Below are positions 16,598-26,782 of a stretch of 64,000 bases of DNA, one piece after another. How positions within the stretch are numbered: the stretch's first letter is position 1; each line of letters begins with the position of its first letter. The stretch is taken from NCBI RefSeq assembly GCF_009604455.1, contig NZ_WEGL01000004.1, positions 124,001 to 188,000 on the forward strand, given 5' to 3'. Origin of the DNA: Streptomyces sp. RB17. GTDB taxonomy: Bacteria > Actinomycetota > Actinomycetes > Streptomycetales > Streptomycetaceae. Under the pieces are notes generated by a model, which was not told the origin of the DNA, did not search any database, and saw only the letters and a program-made list of their open reading frames with translations. A program made the position numbers and the translations under genes.

Positions 16598-17587
16598 CTA
16601 CGGCAGGACGTACACCGGCACCCCTTCCGCAGCGACCCCGGCCTGTCGCACGCACCCTCGCTTGATCAGCATGCGCACGCAGTCATGGACCCGGTCCAGC
16701 GTGAGCCCCGTACGCTCCGCGACCTCCTCCAGCCGACAGTGCACCGGCCCGCGCACCAGCGCCGGGGCGAGATACGCGGCGACGGCGTGCACGTCCTCGG
16801 TGACGACCAGGTTCTTCGCCCGCCAGGTGGCGAAGAGACGCTGGGGGGTCATGGTCTGCTGGGGCGGTGCCGGGCTGGAGGGCCGCAGCCGGTCGGCGAC
16901 GAGGTCGAGGGTGTCGGCGATCCGACCGAGCACGTGGTGCACACCGCCGACGCGGTCGGTGAGGACGGCGAGGTGGTCGTTGGTGCGGCCGAGGTGGTCG
17001 TTGGTGCGGCGCATCTCCTCGATCCGCTCGACCTGCGCGACGGCCAGGGCCTCGTCCGCCCGGATGTTCCGCTCCTCCAGCCGGACGATCGCGTCGGCGA
17101 CCTGCTGCGGCATGAGGTAGGCGGTGGCCCCGTCCGGAGCGGGTTGCACGGGGGCGGGGTCGAGGCTGTAGGAGCCGTCGCGCTGGATGGTCTCGATGAT
17201 GTGGGAAACCCACGCCTTGAACGGAGCCGACTCCGGCTTCGTGCAACCGTTGACCAACCGGATCAAGCCCTGAAGATTCACGAGATTCATGTCTCGCCGC
17301 CACTCCCGACCTGCGGGAATGCTGAGACTGTGCTTCTGGAGCACACTCTCGGCACGGGCGAAGTTGGTCGCGTCGGCCACATTGCGCAGAGCGGATCCCA
17401 CATGCGCGTATCCCAGGTGCCTGCACACGTCGCCGGCCGGGAACCAGTGGGTGCCGTCGGGCATGGTCAGTCTCCGCAGCCGCGCCCCTGTGGCCGCGTA
17501 CACGAAGTCACTGATCTCGATCGCGTCCCGCTTCTGAGCCACCGGCTGCTCCGTCTGCTCCGACAGGCTCTCGTTCTGCTCGTACAT
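16598..17587 (-). CDS. Bro-N domain protein with a C-terminal winged helix, phage-antirepressor-like
   Basis: A 329-residue protein. Residues about 22-130 form a BRO N-terminal domain (LTMPDGTHWFPAGDVCRHLG, then TNFARAESVLQKHSL, NLVNLQGLIRLVNGC and PFKAWVSHIIETI), the DNA-binding part of phage antirepressors. A coiled-coil-like helical stretch at about 165-235 contains the internal duplication RTNDHLGRTNDHL. The last 75 residues look like a winged helix (RLEEVAERTGLTLDRVHDCV). No phage genes surround it, and its base composition matches the neighbours, so it appears domesticated. Related stand-alone Bro-N proteins are widespread in Streptomyces. Its targets are unknown. Confidence 0.78.
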   Translation of the reverse strand: MYEQNESLSEQTEQPVAQKRDAIEISDFVYAATGARLRRLTMPDGTHWFPAGDVCRHLGYAHVGSALRNVADATNFARAESVLQKHSLSIPAGREWRRDMNLVNLQGLIRLVNGCTKPESAPFKAWVSHIIETIQRDGSYSLDPAPVQPAPDGATAYLMPQQVADAIVRLEERNIRADEALAVAQVERIEEMRRTNDHLGRTNDHLAVLTDRVGGVHHVLGRIADTLDLVADRLRPSSPAPPQQTMTPQRLFATWRAKNLVVTEDVHAVAAYLAPALVRGPVHCRLEEVAERTGLTLDRVHDCVRMLIKRGCVRQAGVAAEGVPVYVLP

Positions 17588-17653
17588 CGAGCATCACCTC
17601 CACCCCGGAAGCTAGGGACAGCGATCACCAACTTCCGTTCGCCGAAAGCACAT

Positions 17654-18022
17654 TCACTCGATAGGTGACAGAGGTATCGATTCACCAGCCGTCGGCCGCC
17701 CCGCCCCCGCAGCCACTACGACCGCCCTCCGCCCGCGCCCCGCCAGCCGACAGCTGACGCACCCGGGATGCCCGTTCCGAGCCTGCGCGTCGCGGACCCG
17801 CATCCCCCACTGCCCCCGCAGCCGCGCCCCCGGCGGCTTGCCCCAGCCGGCCAGATGCAGGACCCACGTCACCAAGACGCTCACGGCCACCACGGCGAGC
17901 CCGCCCGCGACCAGCGGGAGCGAGGCCGTACACACGCCCACCCCCACCGCACCGCTTCCCACCGTCGCGATGCCGAAGCCGGTCCAGCCGGCGACCGTGT
18001 GACCCTCGTCGTACAGACTCAT
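17654..18022 (-). CDS. Small membrane protein with a C-terminal NGHPGCVSCR motif
   Basis: 122 residues if translation starts at ATG 18022, which follows a G-rich site. Two hydrophobic helices lie at about residues 12-32 and 36-58, then a basic region with NGHPGCVSCRLAGRGRR near residue 85. The His-x3-Cys-x2-Cys arrangement could bind metal or undergo redox change. The last 20 residues are low-complexity. It lies between the Bro-N gene and a MarR gene transcribed away. I recognise it only as a conserved-looking Streptomyces protein of unknown role. Confidence 0.65.
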   Translation of the reverse strand: MSLYDEGHTVAGWTGFGIATVGSGAVGVGVCTASLPLVAGGLAVVAVSVLVTWVLHLAGWGKPPGARLRGQWGMRVRDAQARNGHPGCVSCRLAGRGRRAVVVAAGAGRPTAGESIPLSPIE

Positions 18023-18120
18023 ACAGCACCCCCGGGAACGAGAACCAGACAGATCAGATTCCCTCACGGACTAAGAAGTTCTCTCAACCGAATATCTCAC
18101 GAGCTAAGGGATTCCGAAAG

Positions 18121-18612
18121 ATGCACGGCATGCCGCGACCACCCGCCACTCCGGCACAGGCGCTGTCGGCGATGGACCACCTCATCGCCGCCCACCTGAT
18201 CGGACAGCAGGAGCTGGCCCGGCGGCTGGGCCTGAACATCACGGACCTGACCTGTTTCGGCTTCGTCCTGGAGGCCGGCGACGACCTGCTGACGGCCGGC
18301 GACCTCGCCGCCCGCGCCCACGTGACCACCGGCGCGGTGACCGGCATCCTCAACCGCCTCGAACGCGCCGGTTACGTCACCCGCCGCCCCGACCCCGCCG
18401 ACCGACGCCGGGTCCGCGTGGCCGCCGTACCGGATGCCGTCACTCGCGTGGAGGCGGTGTACGCGGGCCACTACAAACGCCTGACGGCCCTGTTCGCCGA
18501 CTACTCCCCCGCAGAACTGGCGGTCATCACGGACTGGTTCACCCGGGCCACGACGCTGGCGCACGAATATCTGGAGAAGCTGAACCGGAACGACCCCGAC
18601 GAGGAGTGCTGA
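18121..18612 (+). CDS. MarR-family transcriptional regulator
   Basis: 163 residues. The winged helix is LLTAGDLAARAHVTTGAVTG with recognition helix TGILNRLERAGYVTRR and wing PDPADRRRVRV. Flanking helices form the dimer interface, including the C-terminal FTRATTLAHEYLEKL. ATG 18121 has AAGGGA about nine bases upstream. Unlike the MarR gene at 3497 it stands alone: the next features are tRNA genes on the other strand. The adjacent divergent gene at 17654-18022 is a candidate target, because MarR proteins commonly control a divergent neighbour. Confidence 0.82.
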   Translation: MHGMPRPPATPAQALSAMDHLIAAHLIGQQELARRLGLNITDLTCFGFVLEAGDDLLTAGDLAARAHVTTGAVTGILNRLERAGYVTRRPDPADRRRVRVAAVPDAVTRVEAVYAGHYKRLTALFADYSPAELAVITDWFTRATTLAHEYLEKLNRNDPDEEC

Positions 18613-18680
18613 CCGAGGGTGCGGCGAATTCGATCACGCAGTTGCCGTAGCGGTCGCCCGCCACGCCCGGCCGAAACGCC

Positions 18681-18708
18681 AGAGGCCCCGGATCTCTCCG
18701 GGGCCTCT
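18681..18708. terminator. Bidirectional terminator between marR and tRNA-Arg
   Basis: AGAGGCCCCGG at 18681-18691 is perfectly complementary to 18698-18708, with a six-base loop. It lies 8 bp beyond the 3' end of the minus-strand tRNA-Arg and about 70 bp after the plus-strand MarR stop, so it can serve both. Confidence 0.7.
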
Positions 18709-18716
18709 AACCTGTG

Positions 18717-18789
18717 TGCACTCGGCAGGATTCGAACCTGCAACCTTCTGATCCGTAGTCAGATGCTCTATCCGTTAAGCTACGAGTGC
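18717..18789 (-). tRNA. tRNA-Arg(ACG)
   Basis: A 73-nt tRNA on the minus strand. The acceptor stem GCACTCG/CGAGTGC is perfect, the discriminator is A and no CCA is encoded. The anticodon arm TCTGA-CTACGGA-TCAGA gives anticodon ACG, which reads CGT and, after A-to-I editing, CGC. The T-loop GTTCGAATC is standard. A hairpin terminator follows at 18681. Confidence 0.95.
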
Positions 18790-18954
18790 TTGTTCTTTTG
18801 TTCTTGTCTCCGTTTCGGCCCTTTCGGCCCGTCCCGGCGACAGGAAGAACATTACATGACTGCCGCCGACATGTGAAATCCGTTTGGCAAACCCCTTGTG
18901 ACCTGCGGAAACGCCCAGATCCGGGGTGGGGCGTGGTCGAGGGCGGGAACGCCG

Positions 18955-18981
18955 AAGCCCCGGTCCTGGGGACCGGGGCTT
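18955..18981 (-). terminator. Terminator downstream of tRNA-Ser(GCT)
   Basis: AAGCCCCGGTCC (18955-18966) pairs perfectly with 18970-18981 around a three-base loop, starting 11 bp past the 3' end of the minus-strand tRNA-Ser. Confidence 0.65.
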
Positions 18982-18992
18982 CGGGATCGGTG

Positions 18993-19083
18993 CGGAGGCG
19001 GAGGGATTTGAACCCTCGATGGGCTTTAAGGCCCAAACCGCATTAGCAGTGCGGCGCCATAGACCGGACTAGGCGACGCCTCC
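18993..19083 (-). tRNA. tRNA-Ser(GCT), standard form
   Basis: A 91-nt class II tRNA on the minus strand. The acceptor stem GGAGGCG/CGCCTCC is perfect and the discriminator is G. The anticodon arm CCGCA-CTGCTAA-TGCGG gives anticodon GCT, reading AGC and AGT. The long variable arm (TTTGGGCCTTAAAGCCCA) is typical of serine tRNAs. A second, divergent GCT tRNA lies at 57024. Confidence 0.95.
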
Positions 19084-19350
19084 AGCACAACCGCTCACGC
19101 GAGCGCGCGAGTGGTGCGTGCAGATGATGACACAGCCACGCGGCCTGTCACCAATCGGCTCCCACGGTACTAGGCAGTCGGGTCACAGGGCAAAGGGCTT
19201 CCGCACGGCGCGGCGCAGACGCAACGTCCGGGGGGCCGGGGCGTTGGTCAGGGCATGGTTTCTCACCTTCAGCCGGGTCAGCAGCGGGGGCAGGGGCGCA
19301 GAGCACGTCAGCGGGATGCGGGGCGTGCCTTTCGTGGTCGGGGGTGGCGT

Positions 19351-19827
19351 GTGCATGGCGGTGGCTCGCCCGCCCTCGCCGCCGTGTCCGCTCTCTCCGC
19401 CGTATCCGCCCTGACCGCCCTGACCGCCCTCTGCGCCGTGCCCGCCGTCGCCGCGCCCGTCGTGCCGCCGCCCGTGCGGCCCGAGGACCGGGCCGGTGAT
19501 CACCTCACCGTCGTCGTGCAGCATGCCGGGTCCGGGCAGGACGGGACGTACGAGCTGTTCTGTCATCCGGCCGACGGGACACGCCCGGACGCGGCGGAGG
19601 CCTGCCGGGCGCTGGACGAGCACACGCGGTGGGGGCGGGACCTCTTCGCCCCGGTGCCGCCCGGCACCCTCTGCACCATGCTCTACGGCGGACCGGCCAC
19701 CGCCCGGGTGACCGGCACCTGGGCCGGACGCAGCGTCGATGCCGCCTACGACCGCAGCAACGGATGCGAGATCGGACGGTGGGACCGGATGGTGCCACTG
19801 CTGCCGAAGCCGGGTCCGGCGACGTAG
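19351..19827 (+). CDS. Secreted subtilisin-inhibitor-like (SSI family) protein
   Basis: About 158 residues if started at GTG 19351, which has GGGGGTGG just upstream. A long hydrophobic Ala/Leu-rich signal ends near AVPAVAAP, so the protein should be secreted. The mature part has the SSI cysteine pattern (FCHP, EACRAL, TLCTML, NGCEIG). The reactive-site loop reads CTM-LY where SSI has CPM-VY, which puts Met at the P1 position as in the classic inhibitor. The segment TGTWAGRSVDAAYDRSNGCE matches the SSI strand following the loop. The N-terminus lacks the basic residues usual in signals, so the start could lie elsewhere. SSI proteins block subtilisin-like and related extracellular proteases. It is monocistronic. 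Confidence 0.75.
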   Translation: MHGGGSPALAAVSALSAVSALTALTALCAVPAVAAPVVPPPVRPEDRAGDHLTVVVQHAGSGQDGTYELFCHPADGTRPDAAEACRALDEHTRWGRDLFAPVPPGTLCTMLYGGPATARVTGTWAGRSVDAAYDRSNGCEIGRWDRMVPLLPKPGPAT

Positions 19828-20129
19828 GCCCATAAGCCTGTCAGCCAGCAAGCCCGTAGGCGGCCCACCGGCCCACCGGCTCACCGGTCCGCACCAGCCC
19901 CCACCAGTTCCCCACCAGCCCAACGACCCACAGCCCCGCCCCGCCCGCACCGCCGGTCACCCCCAGCGGGCCGGCTCGCAGGCTTGCCCGGCGAAATCAC
20001 CGGTCCCGTAAAGGTCCCGCGAAGGTCTCGCGGAGTCGGAGGCCGTGGCCGGCGTGTGGTGGCCGGTTCGGTGTCACTTCGTCGTGGGACCTCTCTCTCA
20101 TCCGGCGTCGCGAGCGCAACGTGTGCCCT

Positions 20130-20193
20130 TAGACTCCCTCGCGTGACACGTCGCGGGCCGGTTGGCAAGATGGCCCGAGCGGTCGGCAAGATG
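20130..20193 (+). promoter_or_regulatory. Promoter and spaced direct repeats upstream of the 1524-residue protein
   Basis: The 390 bp between the SSI-like gene and the next gene (19828-20217) hold no ORF of interest; 19858-19925 is a low-complexity CCACC/ACCGG-rich stretch. TAGACT at 20130-20135 is a good -10 candidate. Downstream, in the presumed leader, GGCAAGATG occurs twice (20164-20172 and 20185-20193), 21 bp apart and so on one helical face, followed by the GGGAGGAAGG ribosome site. A repressor or RNA-level site is possible. Confidence 0.35.
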
Positions 20194-20217
20194 CGGTAAC
20201 AGGGAGGAAGGCGTCTC

Positions 20218-23200
20218 GTGAGCAGCAGGCCATCCCGAGGCGCTGCTCGCCTCGCAGCCATACTCGACGCGCTGCCGGACGCGTTGGTCCTGGTCAACGC
20301 CAACGGAACCGTCGTCAACGCCAACACCATCGCGCTCGAGGCATTCGAGGCGCCCGGTACGGCTCTCGTGGGGCGTGGGCTGCTCGATCTGCTGCCCGAG
20401 TTCGACTCGCGGCTGATCCCGGGGTCCATGCGGCGGCCCGATCACATGGATCCGCAGGGGCGGACCAAGCCCACGCGGATGGTCGCGCGACGGACCGACG
20501 GGTCCGAGTTCCCCGTCGAGGTCACGAGCGCGAACCTGGAGAACGGTCAGCAGGCGTACGACGGTTACGGCTACACGGGCGATGAGCTGCTCATGCTCGT
20601 CGTCCGGGACCTGTCCGGGACCGTCGACACCGAGGCCGAGCTGGCGCGCTCGCAGCGGCAGACGGAGATGATCCTCCGGGCCGCCTCCGAGGGTGTGGTG
20701 GGGACGGACACCGGCGGGCGGATCGTGCTCGTCAACCCGGCCGCGGCCCAGATTCTGGGGTACCGGGCCGGGGAGCTGGGCGGCAAGGAGCTGCACACGC
20801 TGGTGCTGCACTCCCGCGTCGACGGGTCGCCGTTCCCGTACGAGGAGTCGCCGCTCGCCGACACCCTGCGCTCCGGGCGCAAGCACCGGGTGCGCGGGCA
20901 GGTGCTGTGGTCCAAGGGAGACGAGAAGGTCTCGGTCGATCTGACCACCGCGCCGGTGCGCGACGGGGACCAGCTCGTCGGTGCCGTCATGACCTTCACC
21001 GACCGGCGGCCCTACGACGCCCTCGCCGAGGAGAAGGCCGCGCTGGAGAAGGCGCACGCGGAGGAGGTCGAGCGGCTCTCCGAGAAGCACGCCTCCGACC
21101 TGACCGCGCTGCGCCAGCAGCATGTCACCGAGGTCGAGGAGCTCCGGGAGAAGCACGACGAGGAGCTCGCGGCCGGCGAGGAGCGGTACGCCGCGCTCGC
21201 CGAGCGGGAGAAGGACCGGTACGAGGCCCTCACCGGGCGGCACGAGCAGTTGCTGACCCTGCTCGGGCAGTCGCTGCGCGGACCGCTGGAGGAGCTGCGG
21301 CGCGAGCTGGCCGCCCTGGCCGCCGACGACGCCGGGCAGCTGTGGCCCGAGGCCAACCAGGTCCTGCATCACCTTTCGGCCGGATATTCGCGGATCACGA
21401 CCCTTGTCGACAACGTCCTCGGGTACCAGCGGCTGGACGCGGGCGCCGAGGACATCACTCGTACAAAAGTGCTGTTGGACGCCGTCGTCGCCGCCGGTGT
21501 GGACGGCGCCGTCGAGCTGATCGGCCCGGGACGGGTGCAGTTCGCCGTGCACGCGCCGCCCATCGAGGCCGAGGTCGACCCGCAGCGGCTCGCCACCGCG
21601 CTGGCCCATCTGGTGGCGGATGTCGCCGGTGTCGACGCCACCGGGAACTCGCCCGTCTCCGCGGGCGGTTACCTGGACAACACCGTCGTGGTCGCGGCCG
21701 CGCAGCGCGGTGAGGTCGCGCGGATCGAGGTGCGCGGGCCGTACGCCGGGGGAGACGCGGTGCACGAGCCGATCGTGCGCGGGATCGTACGGGCCCACGG
21801 CGGCGTGCTGCAGACGCACGAGGTGCCGGGCATGAGCGGCAGTGCGTATGTGCTGGAGGTGCCGCTCGGCGGTGGCGCCGGGACGGTCGGCGGGGCGGGT
21901 GCGGGGCAGGTGGCCGCCGCCGAGCTTCCGGCCGCCGCGCCGGACGCGGGCGGCCAGGTCTCCGGTGCCGGTGAGGTGGCCCTGTTCGAGGCCGGTGCCG
22001 CCGAGCAGTCCGGTGGTGGACGGCGGCGAGCCCGTCGGTCCTCCACCGACGCCTTCCTGGAGAGTGACGTTCCCGGTGCCGGGGAGGCCGACGGGAACGC
22101 GCCGACCGGGCGCCGCCGCAGGCGTGCATCCGCGCCCGCCGACGAGACCGGCGCGGTCCCGGCCGAGGGAGCGGAGGCCGCGTCCGGGGGTACCGGGCGA
22201 CGCCGTGGCCGGCCCGCCGAGGTCGGCGCCGGTGCCGGTGAGGGTGTGAGCGAGGGCGCGGTGGTGACCGCGGCCGAGCATGCGGCGGGGGCCGCCGCCT
22301 CCGGTACGGGACTGGGGCCGACCGTTCCGCCGCATGGCGTGCCCGCGCCCACGGGCCGGCGCGCCCGCCCCGACTCCGGCGCCCCGCAGGCCGCCCTGCC
22401 GCCCGCACTGCCGGCGGCGGGCAGCGAGCCGGCGCCGGGTGCGCAGGCCGCTGCGGGTGCGGAGGCCGTTCCGACCGGACGGCGCCGGCGTGCGCTGGCC
22501 GCGGCGGCGGAGCGTGCCGCCGCCCAGGAGGCGGGCGGTGCGCGTACGGTCTTCGCCCTGCCGCCGGCCGAGGCCGACCGCTCCCCGCAGTCCGCGGACG
22601 CGGCGACCGGAGTGGGTACGGTCCCGGCGGCCGGCGGCGTTCCGGGTGCCGGTGTGCCGGTGGGGCCGGGGGGCGCTGTGCCGGTCGGTCCCGGTGCGGG
22701 TGCTGTTCCTGGCGCCGAGGGGCAGCCGCAGAGCGCGGGGCCGATTGCCGGTCCCGGCCTCGTCCCGGGTTCCGCTCCCGTTCCCGTTCCCGGTCAGGCT
22801 TCCGGCCCGGTGCCGGTCCCCGCTCAGCTGCCGCTGTCCGCCGCGGGGGCACCGGGTGACGACGGCCGGCACGACGCCGTACCGCTCGACCAGGCCGCGG
22901 ACCACACCCCGCCGCAGCCGCATCCGACCAGCGCACCGACCGGCCGGCGCCGCCGGGCCGTGGCCCAGTCGGCGGACCCCGCTCAGCCGGCCCCGGTATC
23001 TACGCCCCCGTCCCAGGCCGCTCCGGGCCAGACCGTTCCCGCGCAGCCGGCCCCGGCGCAGGGTGTTCCGGGGCAGGTGACTCCCCCTCAGGGGGTTCCG
23101 GTCGCTCCCGGGCAGGCCGGCCCGCACCCGGTGGGAACGCCGACTCCCGGTCAGGGCACGCCGGTTCACGGTGTTCCGGCGCAGGGTACGGCCGGGCAGA

Positions 23201-24792
23201 GCATCCCCGTCCAGGCCGGTCCCGCGCAGACGCCGGCTGCGGCACCCGGCACACCGGCCGGTGTCGCCGCGCCCGGTCAGCAGGCGGCCGTACCTCACCC
23301 CGCCGTACCGCACCCCGCCACACCCGCGCATGACACCGTCGGCCGGCCGGTTCCGGGGGCTCCCGGACGGGCCGGCCCGGCCCAGCAGCCCACGACGACG
23401 GCAACGGCCGCAACGCCGCCCGGTGGTACGCCGGGCGCCCAGCCGCTGCCCGCGGAGGCCGGTGCCGGACCGGTGCCGACGGGCGTCCAGGCGACCGGCG
23501 TGCCCCGGCAGTGGCCCGGCGCCGGCGCCGATGACACCTCGGGTGCGGGCACGCCCGTACCGCCGACCGGCACCCCGGCCCCCGGCACCCCGCTCCCCGC
23601 GGGACACGCCGGAGCCCAGGTGCCACGGGCCGCGCAGCCGTTGCCGTTGCCCGCCGAGAACGGCGCCGATCCGAACTCGACGCAGAGCCGGGCGATCAGC
23701 GTGCGCACGCTCGGGCAGGGTGTGCCGTTCTCGCGGCAGGCCGCTCAGGTGCAGCAGCCGACGCCGACCCCGCCGCCGCACGCGCCGGGCGGTTCCGGCC
23801 GCCGGCGCAAGCTGGGCACGCCGCCCGACCCGGCCAAGCGCCCGGAGCAGCAGCCGGGGCAGGCGGCCGAACAGCCGACGACCGGGCATCCGTCCCTGGC
23901 CGGGCAGTCCCGGCTCGCCCCCGGCACCGAGGGCGGCGGACGGTCGTACGCCATAGGCGCACCGGACGCCAACGCCGCCGAAGGCCCCGAGCCGCTGGAC
24001 GGCCCCGGGGGTGCCGTCGAGATCTCGGACGCCCCGCGTCCGCAGCCGCTCGACGACGAACTGCCGCCGGAGCCGCTGGACAACCCGCGCCGGCTGCTGG
24101 TGTGGCCCGCGCCGGACGCGACGACCCAGCAGGCGCTGAGCGACCGTGGCTACCGGCCGGTGATCGTGCACTCCCGTGAGGAGGTCGACGCGCAGATCGC
24201 GGCGTTCCCGGCCGCGCTGTTCGTGGATCCGCTGACCGGGCCCATCACGCGTACGGCCCTGCAGTCGCTGCGACAGGCCGCCGTCGCGGCCGAGGTACCG
24301 GTGCTGGTGACGGCCGGACTCGGACAGGCGACACGCGAGGCGGCGTACGGCGCCGATCCCGCCGTGCTGCTGAAGGCGCTGGCGCCGCGGGACAGCGAGC
24401 AGCATCCGCCGCGGGTACTGCTCATCGAGGAGCACGCGGAGATCGCGCTGGCGCTGACCTCGACGCTGGAGCGGCGCGGGATGCAGGTGGCGCGGGCCGC
24501 GAGCGACGGCGACGCGGTGACGCTGGCGGGGCAGTTCCGGCCGAACCTCGTGGTGATGGACCTGATGCAGGTGCAGCGGCGGCAGGCGGGGGTCACCGGG
24601 ATCATCGACTGGCTGCGCGCGAACGGGCAGCTCAACCGGACCCCGCTGGTCGTCTACACCGCCGCCGTCGACCAGGCCGACCTGCCCCGGCTGGCCTCGG
24701 GCGAGACGGTCCTGTTCCTCGCGGAGCGTTCCACGAGCTCCGAGGTCCAGAGCCGGATCGTGGACCTGCTGGCGCGGATCGGCACGAACTAG
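20218..24792 (+). CDS. Giant PAS-PAS pseudo-histidine-kinase with basic-repeat linker and tandem receiver domains
   Basis: 1524 residues, predicted cytoplasmic. Two PAS domains lie at about 10-135 and 150-265 (AAILDALPDALVLVNANGTV; ILRAASEGVVGTDTGGRIVL), then a Glu/Ala coiled coil at about 270-345. A kinase-like module at about 345-545 follows, but the His-box position reads LLGQSLRGPLEEL, with Gln where the phospho-accepting His belongs, and the ATPase N- and G-boxes are not recognisable. Residues about 550-1285 are Pro/Ala/Gly-rich and probably disordered, with seven basic motifs of the TGRRRR kind. A first receiver-like domain spans about 1288-1385 (FVDPL, VLVTA and LLKAL keep the Asp, Thr and Lys positions). 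A second at about 1397-1520 has EEH in place of the acidic pair but keeps Asp in VVMDLM. It may act as a scaffold or phospho-sink. GTG 20218 has GGGAGGAAGG upstream. I cannot name it. Confidence 0.82.
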   Translation: MSSRPSRGAARLAAILDALPDALVLVNANGTVVNANTIALEAFEAPGTALVGRGLLDLLPEFDSRLIPGSMRRPDHMDPQGRTKPTRMVARRTDGSEFPVEVTSANLENGQQAYDGYGYTGDELLMLVVRDLSGTVDTEAELARSQRQTEMILRAASEGVVGTDTGGRIVLVNPAAAQILGYRAGELGGKELHTLVLHSRVDGSPFPYEESPLADTLRSGRKHRVRGQVLWSKGDEKVSVDLTTAPVRDGDQLVGAVMTFTDRRPYDALAEEKAALEKAHAEEVERLSEKHASDLTALRQQHVTEVEELREKHDEELAAGEERYAALAEREKDRYEALTGRHEQLLTLLGQSLRGPLEELRRELAALAADDAGQLWPEANQVLHHLSAGYSRITTLVDNVLGYQRLDAGAEDITRTKVLLDAVVAAGVDGAVELIGPGRVQFAVHAPPIEAEVDPQRLATALAHLVADVAGVDATGNSPVSAGGYLDNTVVVAAAQRGEVARIEVRGPYAGGDAVHEPIVRGIVRAHGGVLQTHEVPGMSGSAYVLEVPLGGGAGTVGGAGAGQVAAAELPAAAPDAGGQVSGAGEVALFEAGAAEQSGGGRRRARRSSTDAFLESDVPGAGEADGNAPTGRRRRRASAPADETGAVPAEGAEAASGGTGRRRGRPAEVGAGAGEGVSEGAVVTAAEHAAGAAASGTGLGPTVPPHGVPAPTGRRARPDSGAPQAALPPALPAAGSEPAPGAQAAAGAEAVPTGRRRRALAAAAERAAAQEAGGARTVFALPPAEADRSPQSADAATGVGTVPAAGGVPGAGVPVGPGGAVPVGPGAGAVPGAEGQPQSAGPIAGPGLVPGSAPVPVPGQASGPVPVPAQLPLSAAGAPGDDGRHDAVPLDQAADHTPPQPHPTSAPTGRRRRAVAQSADPAQPAPVSTPPSQAAPGQTVPAQPAPAQGVPGQVTPPQGVPVAPGQAGPHPVGTPTPGQGTPVHGVPAQGTAGQSIPVQAGPAQTPAAAPGTPAGVAAPGQQAAVPHPAVPHPATPAHDTVGRPVPGAPGRAGPAQQPTTTATAATPPGGTPGAQPLPAEAGAGPVPTGVQATGVPRQWPGAGADDTSGAGTPVPPTGTPAPGTPLPAGHAGAQVPRAAQPLPLPAENGADPNSTQSRAISVRTLGQGVPFSRQAAQVQQPTPTPPPHAPGGSGRRRKLGTPPDPAKRPEQQPGQAAEQPTTGHPSLAGQSRLAPGTEGGGRSYAIGAPDANAAEGPEPLDGPGGAVEISDAPRPQPLDDELPPEPLDNPRRLLVWPAPDATTQQALSDRGYRPVIVHSREEVDAQIAAFPAALFVDPLTGPITRTALQSLRQAAVAAEVPVLVTAGLGQATREAAYGADPAVLLKALAPRDSEQHPPRVLLIEEHAEIALALTSTLERRGMQVARAASDGDAVTLAGQFRPNLVVMDLMQVQRRQAGVTGIIDWLRANGQLNRTPLVVYTAAVDQADLPRLASGETVLFLAERSTSSEVQSRIVDLLARIGTN

Positions 24793-24983
24793 GCGTACGC
24801 CGGGCGGAGGTTCGGGGGACAGGCAGGTTCGGGGGGCAGGCTCGGGGGCTCGTCGTGCGGGCGGGTGCGGGTGCCGTCGTGCCCGGTGGTTGCGGGTACC
24901 TGGGGGCTGTTCCCCCCGGCGGTTGCGGCCGGGCCCCGCACCGACAGGGCCCGTCGAAACCGCCGCGTGCGTGTTGGCCGCCG

Positions 24984-26639
<1,656 letters not shown>

Positions 26640-26698
26640 GGAGTCCTCCCGGGGCGGCACTGCCTACGCGGTGGTAGAGGGATGCGCTGATTCTGCTC

Positions 26699-26716
26699 AC
26701 ATACCGCGCGGTATGT
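26699..26716. promoter_or_regulatory. 18-bp perfect palindrome upstream of the acyl-CoA ligase
   Basis: ACATACCGCGCGGTATGT is its own reverse complement. It lies 59-77 bp before the ligase start codon and after the stop of the sigma factor gene. The length and symmetry suit a dimeric TetR-family repressor. A related imperfect element, CATACCGATACGTATTG, occurs at 46666-46682. Confidence 0.65.
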
Positions 26717-26782
26717 CACTAGGGAGGAGACAATCAGCCTGTCCGGGGGCAGCCCCAGCAGGTCAGCCGCACCACCGGGCCA

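Noticed and set aside
18717..19083. Integrated element attachment at the tRNA-Arg/tRNA-Ser pair
   Set aside because: No integrase gene, no repeated tRNA 3' end and no change in base composition nearby.
20098..24435. 1445-residue minus-strand ORF opposite the pseudokinase gene
   Set aside because: An open antisense frame caused by high GC content. It has no domains, no ribosome site and the composition of a shadow; the plus strand has PAS and receiver domains.
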